The notes: generated by a model not told the origin, from the letters alone. 64,000 nucleotides of DNA from Lentinus brumalis (GCA_001792895.1 MARA01000062.1:99356-163355), one strand, 5' to 3'; counted from the first letter of the stretch, positions 32,232 to 44,500 are shown. A program made the numbers and translations.

Positions 32232-35200
32232 CACATTGCAAGAGGTTTATATTATGGTTCTTATAAAGCACCTAGAGTTTTATTATGGGCAATAGGAGTA
32301 ATTATCTTAGTAGTTATGATGGCTAAAATGTGGCCAAATTGAAAATATGAATATACTCAATTTATCGAACTATATCTCGCCGACTTAATCACTTCGAGCG
32401 TGGGAAAAAGTTATGAGATATATAATAATATATATACGGATACCATTGAAAATATTATACCTATTATAGGTAAAATGTTACCATTTAATAGAGCTAGAAC
32501 TAAAGCTATTAGTAGAATAGGTCCCCACAATAAACAAGTATTAGATATTATTGTTTGTGGAATGTTAGGTGATTTTTGGGCAGATAAAATACCTGGTAAA
32601 TCTATAGACAGTATTAGATTTAATATAGAACAAAGTATTAGTAATACGGCATATATCCATTATTTAACTTTACTTTTCTATAATTTAGGTTATTGTGCTA
32701 GACCATTACCTACCTTAGTAGAAAAATCAGATATTATAATAGAAAATCGTTTTAACTATAGACTTACACTATTTACATTTACAAGTTTTATTTGGATATA
32801 CGATTCATATTATAAAACTGTAAATGGTGTAACTAAAAAAAGTGTTCCTTTTTTTATTTCAGATTATTTATCACCTATTGGATTAGCTCATTGGATCATG
32901 CAAGATGGTTCATTTCAAAAAGGTCAAGGAATCTCTATAGCTACTAATAGTTTCACTTATGATGAATGTTTATTTCTTGCTAGAATTTTAACTCAAAAAT
33001 ATAATTTAAAAACTAGTGTAGTTAAAACAGGCATTCCTAATCAATGGCGTATTTCTATTTGGAAAGAGTCTATGCCACTGTTACGTGAAATAGTAAAATC
33101 TTATTTTATCCCAGAAATGGAGTATAAATTAGGTTATTTTTATTAGTAGCAATGTATATATATTTAACTTTCTGCTAAGATAGTATAATGTTTCACGAGA
33201 TGGTGAAGGTTTTTATATTTTAGGTGGTAAAGTAAATTAGTATATTTATTTTTTTAAAGTCTCGACAAAGGGCAAAACAATAACCTGTATTTGGATAGTT
33301 TTGGTATAAAAGTGTCGAAACACCTTGACAGAGGTGTTGGTTTAATAAAATAAACTGGCTATATTAGTGAAAACGGTCAAAGAAATAATACCAATTTTCA
33401 GACCGTCGGTTGAATACACAATCGCTACAGACTGGGTCACTAATGGGTATCTGCGATGATGCTTAATGTACAGTCGGAGTTCTTAGTTTTAACGATATTA
33501 GCACTTAGTTAGTTAAACTACTCAAGGCTCTAATTGAAATTTATTAGAAAGAGTGAAAAGGAATACACTTGAGGATTAATAAATAGATAGAGTACAAGGT
33601 TACTATATTGGTATATTAAACCTCTCACCGAGGAAAAGATATAGTAAATTAGAACTAGACAGCATTCCTGGGTTATGAACATAGCCCAAAATGGTTTAAT
33701 ATAAGTATTTCTGCTATTATTTTATGTCTCCTAGTGTCGGAGCTTGTATATTATTCTATACTTAAAAAAAGTAATGTATTAATATACCGGCCCTTGTCAC
33801 TCGCTCCTCAGATAGGAGATAAAAGGAGGGATGTAAATACTATGAAAAATAAAAAATATAATAATTTTCCTGGCTTGACGGCATGTAATAAGGAAATATA
33901 CATTTTAAAAAGTCAAAGAGGTTATAGTACAATTCCTTTTTTTGCCTCACAAGAATATAAAAATATTGAAACTTCTAGTTCTGAAAGATTAAATACAATA
34001 ATTAAAGAATTAGGATTAAATCCTGTATATATTTTTGAAAATTTAGAATCTGAAAATATTAGAACACAAATAATAAATGACACTAAAGGTTTAAGCGGTA
34101 TATACATGATAGTTAACAAAATAACTAAAGATTACTATATAGGATCTGCGTCAACTAATAGATTTTATAGTAGATTCAGTAATCACCTTATTTTTTTTAG
34201 AGGAAGCAAAATAGTTAAGTCAGCAGTAAAAAAATATGAATTAAAAAATTTCGCTTTTATAATATTAGAATTATATCCTAATGTTGTTACTAAAGAAAAT
34301 AATAAAGAATTGTTGGATTTAGAAGATAAATATTTAAAATTGTTATTGCCTAATTATAATATTTTAACTGAGGCAGGTTCTAGTTTTGGTTATAAACATA
34401 CTGAAGTTGACCGTAAAAAGATGAAAGATTTTTATAGCGATGCTAGACGAGAAAGGATAGGCAGTTTAAATAGAGGTAAAAAGTTATCTCCTGAAACAAT
34501 AGAAAAAATTAGAGATAAAGCTTTAAATAGAACTCCTATGACAGATGAGACTAAAAAAAAATGTATTAGTCATACAAGACCTGTAGTTTTATATAATTTG
34601 AATGGAACTGTTTACGGTGAATATTCTACTATTATAGAAGCAGCTAAATCTATAAACTGTGGAGAAAAAACTATTAGAAGAGCATTAAAAACAGAAAAAA
34701 GATTAGTAAAAAGACAATGAATAGTTAAAGATTTGTCAAGCAAATAGATCTTGTATATATTTATCTTATTCTCAGGCTTATTATATTTTTTTTTATATTA
34801 AATTATAGTCCCGCGAGTAACAATATTTCTGCAATCTTTATAGAAAAAGAAAGATTAAAGTGGTATAATCCGACAGGGTTATAGAATAGTCTTTAAGATT
34901 ATTCGGCGACATTAGTGAAAACGATCAAAGAAGTTTGAAAACTTTAAGATCGTCGGTCATATAAAGGATCGCGACAGACTGGGTCACTAATGGGTGGCTG
35001 AAATGCTGCTTAATGCACAGTCGAAACTTTTGTTAATTATTTAACTAATAGAATATACGAATTTAAAGTTATTCTAGCTTATTATTGATATAATAATAAG
35101 TAAGTTTGTATGTTTTACCTTATGGTCAAATGAGTCTATGGGGTTTACTTATTAAGCCCCAAATATATAATATTTGTTTATTATTAATTTCTTTAGTACT

Positions 35201-38200
35201 TATAGTTCCTCTTGATTTTGAATTTTCTTCAAAAGTAAGTAGACTTAGAGGTCTTTTAAGAATTGGTCCGCATAATAAAGATGTTTTATCTATTATATTT
35301 GGATCTCTTCTTGGAGATGCTCACGCTGAAAAAAGAGCTGGGGGATTAGGTACAAGAATCAATTTTTATCAAGAAGCTGTTCATGTTGAATATCTTATTT
35401 CTTTACACAAACTTTTATCTAATTTAGGTTATTGTAATCCTAAAATACCTGTTTTAACAAGTAGAATAGGGCCCAAAGGTAAATTAAGAAAAATAGTTAG
35501 ATTTAACACTTGAACTTACACAAGTTTTAATTGAATACATGAATTATGGTATAAAAATAACATTAAACAAGTCCCAGCAAATATTGCTGAATATTTAACT
35601 CCATTAGCTTTAGCAATTTGGATCATGGATGATGGTTCTAAAGTAGGAAAAGGGTTAAAATTTTCTACTAACTCTTTTTCCTATAATGAATGTTTAATAT
35701 TAGTAAAAGCTTTAAATGATAACTTCAACCTTAAAGCTTCAGTTCAATCAGCGGGAAGTAAGGACCAATATGTTGTCTATATTTGGAAAGAATCAATGAA
35801 TGATCTTAAAAATATAGTTTCTCCGTATATTATCCCTGAAATGAAATATAAAATAATTTAAAATATTATATATAGTTATATGGTCTTATATAAAGCAATT
35901 TTTACTAAAAATTTATAGATTTAGCCATATAGCAATACTGATGAAAACAGGTCAAAAATGTTTGTTTAGCATTAAGACCGTCGGTAGAGTAAACTATCGC
36001 TACAGACTGCTTCATCGGTGGGTATCTGAAACGATGCTTAATGTACAGTCGGAATCTTTTTTTAATTAATAAAAAATATAGTAATCGCTATAACTTATTA
36101 AATAAAACACAAGGCTTTATACTGTATTAAATTACAATTATTTTTAATTAAAATAAGTATATTGCACATGGTTTGCTTGTTTTAAACATTTAAGCTTAAT
36201 ATAAAGCTAGAATAAGCAAATTAAAGATTTGGCAACAGTAATTACAAATTTATTAAGTGCTATCCCAGTATTTGGACAAGATTTAGTCGAGTTGATCTGG
36301 GGAGGGTTCAGCGTAGGAAATGCAACATTAAATAGATTCTTTTCATTACACTACTTATTACCTTTCTTATTAGCTGCTTTAGTAGTAGCTCATTTAATTG
36401 CTCCGTATGAAGGGCCTTAATACTACCTTACTAGTGTAGGTAGTTTTGAATTTAACTATATGCTGGGATATCCTAAAGTTTAATCTACGTATACGTAACA
36501 ATGATTAAAATAGTAATGGACAATCAGCAGAAAACAAATTATTTTTAAAGATAAAAATTTTTGCACACCTCTTTCCCCCATAAAAACGGAGGATGGTGGA
36601 TGAAGTATATTAATGCTACTTCTATAGTGAAATAAAAGTCTAAAAATAAGATTTCTCAGAGACTACAAGTTAAATATCAGTTATTTTTATTCTATAAATT
36701 TATGCTTAAAAATGACAAGATAGTGATATAGTCCTATACTATTCTTAAAGGAATAGTTTTATAGCGGAATATTTTTTTATATAACGGCTTATATTGTTTT
36801 AGGGTTCAATTAATTCGATTTTTCCATTCTACTTTATCAAACTATAGAATGAGTAAATTAGAAAGATCTAAATTAACTTTAGACGATCATTTAAAACAAG
36901 TATTAGTTGGAAATTTATTAGGTGATGCATATATGAGAAGATTTTCAAATAAGTCTAATTCTAGAATTATTTTTAGACAAGGTTCTAAAAATAAAGAATA
37001 TTTACTACATTTATATAATATATATAAACAATTTGTATTATCTCCTCCAGCTATTTATTCTATGGTAGATGAATCTTCCGGTAAAACTAGAAATAATGTT
37101 AGTTTTGCTACTGTTTCTTTACCTTGTTTTAATAAATTTTATGATGAATTTTATATGGATGGAAAAAAGTAATACCTGTAAATATAGCCGAAAACTTAAC
37201 TGCAGTAAGTTTAGCTTATTGGATTATGGATGATGGTGGTTATACAGGTAGTGGTTTAAAATTGTATACTAATGCATTTAAATTAGAAGACTTAAATTTA
37301 TTAGTTGATGCGATAAATAAAAATTTTTCCATTTCAGTAACAATTCATAAAAGTTCAATTGAGCACCAATACACTTTATATATTTCTAAGAAACAATTAC
37401 CTTTAGTTATTGAATTAGTTAAAGAGTATATGCATCCTAGTATGTTATATAAATTAAATATATAATCCTCAATAAATTAAGCTTCATACACACGGTTCTA
37501 ATAATCCTAATGGTATAAGTGCTAGTGGAGATAGAATTTCAATGCATCCATACTTTACATTTAAAGATCTAGTAACTATTTTCTTTTTCTTTTTAGTATT
37601 AAGTATAATGGTATTCTACTATCCTAATTTCTTAGGTCATAGCGATAATTATATACCTGCAAACCCAATGCAAACTCCTGCTTCTATTGTACCAGAATGG
37701 TAAAAAAAAGATGCCATGCTTAAGAGTAATCTTATGAAAAATTAACTTTACTATATGTTGGAAACTCCTAAAGATTTGAATACTAGCCTAGCGGAGAGTA
37801 ACAATTTCAAATATGTAACAATGGATTATCAGCAGGAAATCAATTATTGTATCCTCAGAGATTATACGTAAAGCTTCTTAAATAAGTTCATTGCCCTTAA
37901 ATTTGAAAATTATTTAAGAATGAAGATATTGTCCAACCATTATTAATACTAATGGGTATATTTTAGAATATAGGGGCCTATTTTTTATCTGACAACTTCT
38001 ATAAGTTTATTTCACATCGACTCAATCACTAGAGACAAAAAATATTTTTCTTCTTCTACAATTTTATTACAAAAACAAAGTAATAAGAGACTTTGTAAAG
38101 TCGATAGATCAAAAATTATTATTAAAAGTCCTTTAGATGAGATTATTGTGGGTTTATTATTAGGTGATGGGCATATACAAAAAAGATCTATAATTGGTAA

Positions 38201-41001
38201 TTCTAGATTTATTTTTGCTCAAAGTAGTTTAAGATTACAACATCTTAATTATTTTAATCATATACTAGAGTTATTTAAACCTTATCTATCTAAAAATTTT
38301 AACCTTAAAAATAGAAAATTTACAGATAAGAGAACTAATAAAATTTATAGTTCTGTTAGTTTTGCCACATTATCTTTACCATGTTTTAATGATTATAAAA
38401 ATTTATTTTATAATTCGGAAAATAAAAAAATAGTACCTTCAAATATATCTCAAATTTTAACTCCATCCTCCCCTCCTCCCTTTTTCAAAGAAAAAGGGAA
38501 ATAGGGAATAGGTTTAGCTTATTGGATTATGGATGATGGTTCTCTCCAAAATAAATGTTTACATTTAAATACTTATGGTTTTAAAGAAGAGGATGTTTTA
38601 TTATTAAAACAAAATCTAGAAAACATGTTTGGAGAAAATTCTTTAAAATGTTCTATTCATAAACATCCAAAAGGACAAAGAATTTATATATGGGAAGAAA
38701 GCATGGTGCTATTAAAAACAATATTTCTCAATATATGCATAAAGATATGCTATATAAAATAAACTCTTCCCCTAGGGTTATTAAACTTTAATATAAAATG
38801 ATCTTTTACCTTTCTATGCTATTTTAAGATCTATACCTAACAAATTGAACTTCCTAGCGGTTTGTATAAATTCTACTATATGCTTGAAAGTTTTGTAATT
38901 CTAGTACTGTATTTATCAGTAAAAATCTAAGAATTTGTTTAAAATAACAAGCAAGTTAATTCTATCTCTTTAGCTTTGTAGACTCCTAGAGCATTAGCTC
39001 TACTTAAATGTTTACTATAGCGGAGTTAATATCTTCATCGACTATACGTAGAAATATAAATTATTAATTTATATAAGAAATAGTCAATAAAGGCTAGGTG
39101 AAAATATTGAAATAGTAGTACTCATTCTAATTTTTATCCTTATTTTTAAGAAAAATAAAAAGTTTTTACTTTTTAATTGTGAAGTTACAGATTCTAAAAA
39201 CTTGTCTATTTCTTCTGCACGTGATTTACTGAAACAATGTAAAGATGATTTTAAATTACCTTCTAATTTCAAGGAGGAGGAATTTAGGTTGGTAGCAAAT
39301 GGCTTTTTCCAGGCTGAAGGCCACATTTCTTGTCGTATTAGAAATAAATATTTTTCACCGGTATTTGTACTTAATCAAAATTTAAACCAAAAAAGTTTAG
39401 AATTTTTTTTAACATTATGGCATGTTTTAGGTCGTACCGGTTCTTTAACTTTAATTAAAAATAATTATGGTAAGATAGTTATACGTTTAGCCTCTGAAAA
39501 TTGGGATACGATACTTAATATTTATGCAGAATATTTTAAATTTATTTATGGTGAGAAATATATTGCTTTCCAAAAATTAAGTAGTATTCGACATTTAACT
39601 TCTAAAGAATTAAGATTAGATCCTTCAAATCTCGCTCTAGCTACCAAAATTGTTTACAGTCTTTCAGCACACGGTACAGAAAAAAAATTATCTTTATCAG
39701 AGCAATTAAGTTTATTTGGTATTAGTCCAAGTAATATTGATATTCCTGATTACACAGATAATGATAATAAAGTATCTATACTTTTTATTATAGGTATGAT
39801 TTTAGGAGATGGTACTTTACATTTAAGACTCAGAAAATCGGATAAAGGTTCGATTTGGCTAATACCTACTTTATTTTTGCCTCAGCTTAAAAATAAATAT
39901 AGCGCTCATTTTTTTTATATTTTGGAGAGATTTTTTAAATCTCTTGATATTAAAGTTTATATTATAAACAATGCAAAAGATTCAGAAACTAAAGAAATTT
40001 TAAGTTCAAGCCTAAAGGTTGATACTAATTCTATCAAGAAAATGACTATTCTAAGTGTAGAAAGTATTCATTCTATGTTTGAAAAGTTAATTCCTTTGAT
40101 TTTACCTTATTCTCATTATTTTTATTGGAAATTTGAACAGTTTGAATTAATGTCACGTGTAGCACTGCTTGTCTCTAAGAAAGCACATTTAACTTTATAC
40201 GGCTTTAAAACTATTATACTTATTATTTATAGTTATTCTAATAAGCGCTCTCAATCTAAAGAATTTTGGATTGAAGTTCTGGAGTCTTGGTTTAAATATC
40301 AGGCAGCTGAAAATAAATCAGGTGAACATATGATTCAAGCAGTATATGGACGTGGAACGTTAAAGCAAAAGATTATTGCTTGGAAATGTGTATTCCCTAT
40401 AAATTCTAATTTAAATTCTCGTCAGTTTGGCTTTAGCAATGATATGGAATCGAGACTAGCTCTCTATAATTGTATTAAATATCGTGATTCAAATATAAAA
40501 TATTGGGTAGATTCACTAAAATAAAAAAAATATTTAATTTTTGTTGTAAAACATATAAAAATTAATACCCTTTTTGTTACAAGCCTTCTTATTATTTAAT
40601 CAAGCATCTTTTTAGAGGTGTCTTTAAGATTTAAGCATAAAGCTCGTATTATTTATATATTAAATTTGAACCTTATTTATTTTTTTAAATATTTATTTTT
40701 TTTTTAATGGTTAGGAGTAATCGCTATGTTTGGATCATTATTAATCTTATTAATATTACCTTATACGGATTTATCTAGAATTAGAGGAAATCAATTTAAA
40801 CCATTTATGAAATTTGCCTTCTGGTTATTTGTAGTTGATTTTATTATTTTAATGTGGATTGGATCTCAACATCCAAATAGTCCTTATGTTGAAATAGGTC
40901 AAATTGCTACAGCTTTCTATTTTGGATGGTTCTTAGTTATTGTTCCAGTAATTGGTATTTTAGAAAATACTTTCATGGACTTAGCTACAGAAAATAAATA
41001 A
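32232..41001 (+). CDS. cob: Cytochrome b, 3' seven exons, right copy (5' end absent)
   Basis: Exons: 32232-32324, 33659-33673, 35109-35144, 36232-36402, 37482-37701, 38801-38846 and 40710-41001. They join to [91 protein letters not shown] and the stop after LATENK. Phases agree at every junction, introns start after T and end in G. The 15-nt exon encodes only five residues. Residues 1 to about 90 of cytochrome b are not in the window. The gene belongs to respiratory complex III; five of the six introns carry one HEG of their own and one carries a HEG split by a GC cluster. Confidence 0.93.
32325..33146 (+). CDS. LAGLIDADG endonuclease in cob intron 1
   Basis: The frame runs straight on from the cob exon at 32325 through a TGA (32340-32342, read as Trp in code 4) and then as a 248-residue open frame from 32400. 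Motif 1: [27 protein letters not shown]; here the motif is slightly aberrant (CGMLGDFW). Motif 2: [16 protein letters not shown], where the usual second-motif MDDG reads MQDG, a change next to the catalytic Asp. A group I core with GACTGGGTCACTAATGGGT and AATGTACAGTCGG follows at 33340-33480. Intron 32325-33658. Confidence 0.85.
33659..33673 (+). other. cob: 15-nt cob micro-exon
   Basis: ACA GCA TTC CTG GGT encodes TAFLG, the five residues expected between MMA and YVLPYG of cytochrome b. The preceding intron ends ACTAG and the following one starts TATGAAC. Conserved in both arms (29137-29151). The border could lie 1-3 nt further downstream. Confidence 0.8.
33734..34720 (+). CDS. GIY-YIG endonuclease in cob intron 2
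   Basis: 328 residues. After a long poorly conserved N-terminal part, the nuclease domain has [21 protein letters not shown] (GIY and YIG pieces, about residues 119-139), the catalytic-type Arg in NRFYSRF and the Glu-containing [17 protein letters not shown]. The tail has [32 protein letters not shown] and a NUMOD1-like [22 protein letters not shown]. The start is uncertain; an internal ATG at 33841 is an alternative. The intron (33674-35108) core follows at 34870-35030. The left copy is broken. Confidence 0.87.
   Translation: MSELVYYSILKKSNVLIYRPLSLAPQIGDKRRDVNTMKNKKYNNFPGLTACNKEIYILKSQRGYSTIPFFASQEYKNIETSSSERLNTIIKELGLNPVYIFENLESENIRTQIINDTKGLSGIYMIVNKITKDYYIGSASTNRFYSRFSNHLIFFRGSKIVKSAVKKYELKNFAFIILELYPNVVTKENNKELLDLEDKYLKLLLPNYNILTEAGSSFGYKHTEVDRKKMKDFYSDARRERIGSLNRGKKLSPETIEKIRDKALNRTPMTDETKKKCISHTRPVVLYNLNGTVYGEYSTIIEAAKSINCGEKTIRRALKTEKRLVKRQ
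35145..35861 (+). CDS. LAGLIDADG endonuclease in cob intron 3 with two UGA-Trp codons
   Basis: In frame with the preceding cob exon, about 239 residues if TGA at 35511-35513 and 35532-35534 is Trp. The context is [20 protein letters not shown], a block whose tryptophans are conserved in related intron enzymes (compare [13 protein letters not shown] in cox2 intron 2). Motif 1 [13 protein letters not shown], motif 2 [14 protein letters not shown]-terminus [11 protein letters not shown]. The core follows at 35930-36055. Intron 35145-36231. Confidence 0.87.
36849..37465 (+). pseudogene. LAGLIDADG endonuclease in cob intron 4, right copy with one-base deletion
   Basis: Equivalent to the intact 25352-25969. 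A run of six A at about 37164-37169 (seven in the left copy) shifts the frame after YMDGKK, and the second half reopens at [10 protein letters not shown] (37226). Both catalytic motifs survive. Because only one homopolymer base differs, this may be a sequencing error rather than real decay. Intron 36403-37481. Confidence 0.83.
38107..38790 (+). pseudogene. LAGLIDADG endonuclease split by a GC cluster, right copy
   Basis: Same gene as 24025-24710: motif 1 [13 protein letters not shown], cluster at 38466-38507 with in-frame TAG, then motif 2 [13 protein letters not shown]. Near 38718 a run of A is one shorter than in the left copy, so the C-terminus (expected [17 protein letters not shown]) goes out of frame. 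Intron 37702-38800, whose core precedes the ORF at about 37750-37945. Confidence 0.82.
38466..38507. repeat. GC cluster inserted in a cob intron HEG, right copy
   Basis: Identical 42-bp element to 24310-24351, with the 9-bp hairpin around 38480-38500 and a TAG in the host reading frame. Confidence 0.75.
39202..40524 (+). CDS. Large LAGLIDADG endonuclease in the last cob intron, right copy
   Basis: 440 residues, identical to 22292-23614. GFFQAEGH and GMILGDGT are its two motifs, about 160 residues apart. The intron (38847-40709) has P, Q, R, S-like elements upstream of the ORF (about 38877-39060). That both copies stay open over 1.3 kb, while most other HEGs here are broken, suggests recent acquisition or selection. 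It could also help splicing (maturase), as known for some cob-intron LAGLIDADG proteins; this is inference. Confidence 0.86.
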   Translation: MSISSARDLLKQCKDDFKLPSNFKEEEFRLVANGFFQAEGHISCRIRNKYFSPVFVLNQNLNQKSLEFFLTLWHVLGRTGSLTLIKNNYGKIVIRLASENWDTILNIYAEYFKFIYGEKYIAFQKLSSIRHLTSKELRLDPSNLALATKIVYSLSAHGTEKKLSLSEQLSLFGISPSNIDIPDYTDNDNKVSILFIIGMILGDGTLHLRLRKSDKGSIWLIPTLFLPQLKNKYSAHFFYILERFFKSLDIKVYIINNAKDSETKEILSSSLKVDTNSIKKMTILSVESIHSMFEKLIPLILPYSHYFYWKFEQFELMSRVALLVSKKAHLTLYGFKTIILIIYSYSNKRSQSKEFWIEVLESWFKYQAAENKSGEHMIQAVYGRGTLKQKIIAWKCVFPINSNLNSRQFGFSNDMESRLALYNCIKYRDSNIKYWVDSLK

Positions 41002-41068
41002 ATGTAAGTACCCCTTTCATAATTTTATTTAATAAAAGAGTACTAAAATAATATATATAAAAATAAAA

Positions 41069-41141
41069 CGGTAGATGACAAATTGGCTAGTCGCTCCTTT
41101 TGGGTAGGAGATATATAGCGTGTTCGAATCGCGCCTACCGT
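41069..41141 (+). tRNA. trnP: tRNA-Pro (UGG), right copy
   Basis: Same as 21678-21750: anticodon loop TTTGGGT, acceptor CGGTAGA/CCTACCG region, just downstream of the cob stop. Confidence 0.86.
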
Positions 41142-41212
41142 ATAATTTTTTTTTTATTTAATAGAGCGGTATTACCCTTTCCGCTCATACGTCGATTGGA
41201 GGCAGGGTAAGT

Positions 41213-41285
41213 GGTGTCATGGCAGAGTGGTAATTGCGGAGTACTGTTAATACTTATTTCAGAGGTTCAATTCCTCTTGACGCCT
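41213..41285 (+). tRNA. trnN: tRNA-Asn (GUU), right copy
   Basis: Same as 21534-21606: acceptor GGTGTCA/TGACGCC, anticodon loop CTGTTAA. The cox2 leader follows. Confidence 0.86.
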
Positions 41286-41553
41286 TTTAATTTTATAATT
41301 AAATCTTAGGTCATTTCTATAAACGACCTAGCGGGCCTAACCACTAAACCAGGTGGACAGGTCGACAGTAAAATATTACTAATTTTTAAGATGTAACTTA
41401 GGATACCTTTAATTTTTTTAAGTAATGATAAATATTCATGACTGTCCAAGTGACAAGGTATTAGCTCTTAACTTTTATGTCGTCAATCCGATAATTCGAA
41501 TAGAGTAAATAAACTAAGTTCAAAATAATTATTTTTTTATAAAATTTTTAAAT
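41286..41553 (+). promoter_or_regulatory. cox2 5' leader, present three times
   Basis: 268 bp between trnN and the cox2 ATG. It contains GATGTAACTTAGGATACC and GTGACAAGGTATTAGCT, and short inverted segments (GACCTAGC/GCTAGGTC type). Exact mirror at 21266-21533; a diverged copy at 20742-21000 precedes the KDD chimeric ORF. The conserved blocks shared with the diverged copy are candidates for expression signals. Confidence 0.6.
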
Positions 41554-44500
41554 ATGTTATCAATTTTAAATACAATATATAACGATGCACCACAACCTTG
41601 GCAAATAGGATTCCAAGATAGTGCTGCTCCAGGATTTACAGGAATAGTTGAATTACACAATACTATCTTTTTCTATTTAGTAGTTATTTGTGTAGCTGTA
41701 TTTTGGGTATTAGGTTCAATTATCTATTACTTTAATACTAAAAATTCTCCTATTGTACATAAATATCTAAACCACGGTAAATATGTGCCTATTCAAAAGT
41801 GTTTTAAATATAAAAATATTTATTTAATGAATAAATCAAATATTAGATTTTACAGTACCTCTCCTATTATTACTTCTAATGAAGCAAGTAGTGATACTAA
41901 AGATTTACCTAATAGTATAAAATTGTATGAAGATGCCTTTTTATTGAGAAAATCAATTATTAAAGAAAATAAAGGTAAATCAGGAATATATAAATGAACT
42001 AATAAATTAACAAATGATATATATATTGGACAATCGAAGGATTTATCAAAAAGATTTATAAAATATTTTAATCTTAGTTATTTGAAAGATAGAAATAATC
42101 TTATAATAAGTAGAGCATTAATCAAATATGGCTATTCTAACTTTTCATTAGAAATATTAGAATTTTGCGCTGAAGCTGAATTACTAATAAGAGAACAATA
42201 TTATTTTGATAAATTAAATCCTAAATATAATATATTAAAAGTTGCAGGTAGTTCTTTAAATTATAATCATACAAAAGAAACTAAAGCAAAAATTAGTAAA
42301 GCTTTGAAAGGAGTTTATGTAAAGGAAAAATCACCTTTATTTGGTAAAGTTCATACAAAGGAAACTAAAGCTCTTATGAGTTTAAACAAATTTAAAGAAA
42401 ATAATCCTTTATTTGGTAAAGTTCACTCTGAAAATACTAAAGAAAAAATGAGACTTAAAGCTTTAGCTAGAAAACATTCTAATGAAACATTATTAAAAAT
42501 GAGTATAGCTAAAGGTTTTTTTGTTTATATTTATGAAAAAGTTGACTCAGAAGGCTTTAATTTAATAGGTAGCTTTGTTTCTATTAAAAGAGCTGCTAAA
42601 TTTTTAGGAATAAGTGGTTCTACTGTAAAAAAATATATAAATTCAGGGGAAATATTTAAAGATAGATATAAATTTTCATCTAAATAAATAAATTTAAAAA
42701 AACTATGAATAAAATTTAACGTATGCTGGAAGCTCCTAAAGCCTTTAGGTACTTTATTATTTTTAATAATTTTCCAGTTATAACCCTAAAGGATGTCACA
42801 ATGGATTATCAGCAGGAACCAAATTGTATATTGCAAGATTAGGGTCCTCAGAGACTTAACGTTAAACTCCTTAATGTTGGCTGAGAGGTACACACCTCCC
42901 CTGTGGCCAGACCGGAGAAGATAAAGTCCAGCCATTATTGAAAGATAATTGGGTTTTGACATTAATCGAATTAATTTGGACAATTTCTCCAGCTTTCATT
43001 TTAATTGCTATTGCTTTTCCTTCATTTAGATTATTATATCTATTAGATGAAGTTATTTCACCAACAGTAACTATCAAAGTAGTAGGTTTCTTTTTAGGTG
43101 GCCTAAAATTATATATATTAAATAAAATGAAAGATACCTTAGAAAAAAGGTCAAAAAATAATTATGTATTATCATACTCCAAAAACAGATTTAGCTTTAA
43201 TAGTGCAAGTGGATTATGCTTTTCCCAACCTTGCTACTTACTTAAAAATAATTCTTTAAGTTTTCCTCAAAAACAACGAAGGTATTATTACATAAGTAAT
43301 ATTAGAGCTATAAACAGAATAGGTCCACATAATGAAGATGTATATTCTGTTATTACAGGTTCTCTATTAGGGGATGGTTACGCTAATAATAGATCTGGTG
43401 AAGGTGTTAGAATTTGTTATAGACAAAGTATTAGACACAAAGAATATTTGTTCTGGTTATATAATTTTTTCTATAATAGAGGTTACACAAGCAATCTTCA
43501 GCCCAGACAATATACTAGAACCATTAAAAGTAAAGAAGGTAAAGTTTATTATGGTTTTGAATTTAACACCTTTACCTTTAGAAGTTTTAGTTCGATATAT
43601 AAATCTTTTTATAAAAATGGTAAAAAAGTAATACCCTCAAATATCTATGAATATTTAACACCATTAGCATTAGCGGTGTGGTTAATGGATGATGGTGGTT
43701 GGGCTAATTACGGGATTAGAATTGCAACTAATAGTTTTAAACTTCAAGAAGTTGAACTATTAAATAATGTAATTAAATCTAAGTACAATTTAGAAACGAC
43801 TATTCAGAATATATGGATAGAAAACCAATATTCTATATATATTAAAAAACAATCTGTTAATAATTTAAAAATTATAGTGGGGCCATATATGCATTCTAGT
43901 ATGTTATATAAACTAGGTATAGATAATACATATTAAAGTTCTTTCAACTCCACACACATATATATAATAGTCGTGAGAGATAATATATAATTATCTTTCT
44001 AAGAATTCGACAGGGTTCTTAAAGGCTTTTTGCCTTTGGCGATGCAAGTGAAAACAGTTAAAATACTATATTTTTCAATACCGGATATAGTACAAGACTG
44101 TCAGTAAGTGGTTTTATTTTTTTCACTTATTGCAACAGACTGGGTCACTTGTGGGTGATATATTTTTTATATTGCTTAATGTACAGTCGAAATAGATTAT
44201 TTACGTAATCGCACCAATTTTTATCACTGGGTATGATTTTTTTCTGCCCAACTTCTAGACAATTCCATACTATTACTAGAACTTCTAATAGAATAGGTCC
44301 ACATAATGAAGATGTTATTAGTGTTTTAGTAGGTTGTCTTCTCGGAGATGCTTATGCTGTAAAAAGTAAAAAAGATATTCCAGGTACAAAATTTAGATTT
44401 AAACAAAGTGGTAGACATAAAGCCTATTTGTTTTTTTTATATGAATTTTTTAATAATAGAGGATATTGTACAAATTCCGGGCCTAGGGAATATAAAACAA

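Larger units (their letters stand above)
31552..41763. repeat. Inner palindrome, right arm
   Basis: Inverted copy of 21056-31251 carrying cob, trnP, trnN and the 5' end of cox2 on the plus strand. Here it runs on into the complete cox2. Relative to the left arm it has its own single-base losses at about 37170 and 38718. Confidence 0.93.

Noticed and set aside
42786..43077. Minus-strand ORFs over cox2 intron 1 end and exon 2
   Set aside because: They overlap intron core and conserved cox2 exon 2 on the opposite strand.
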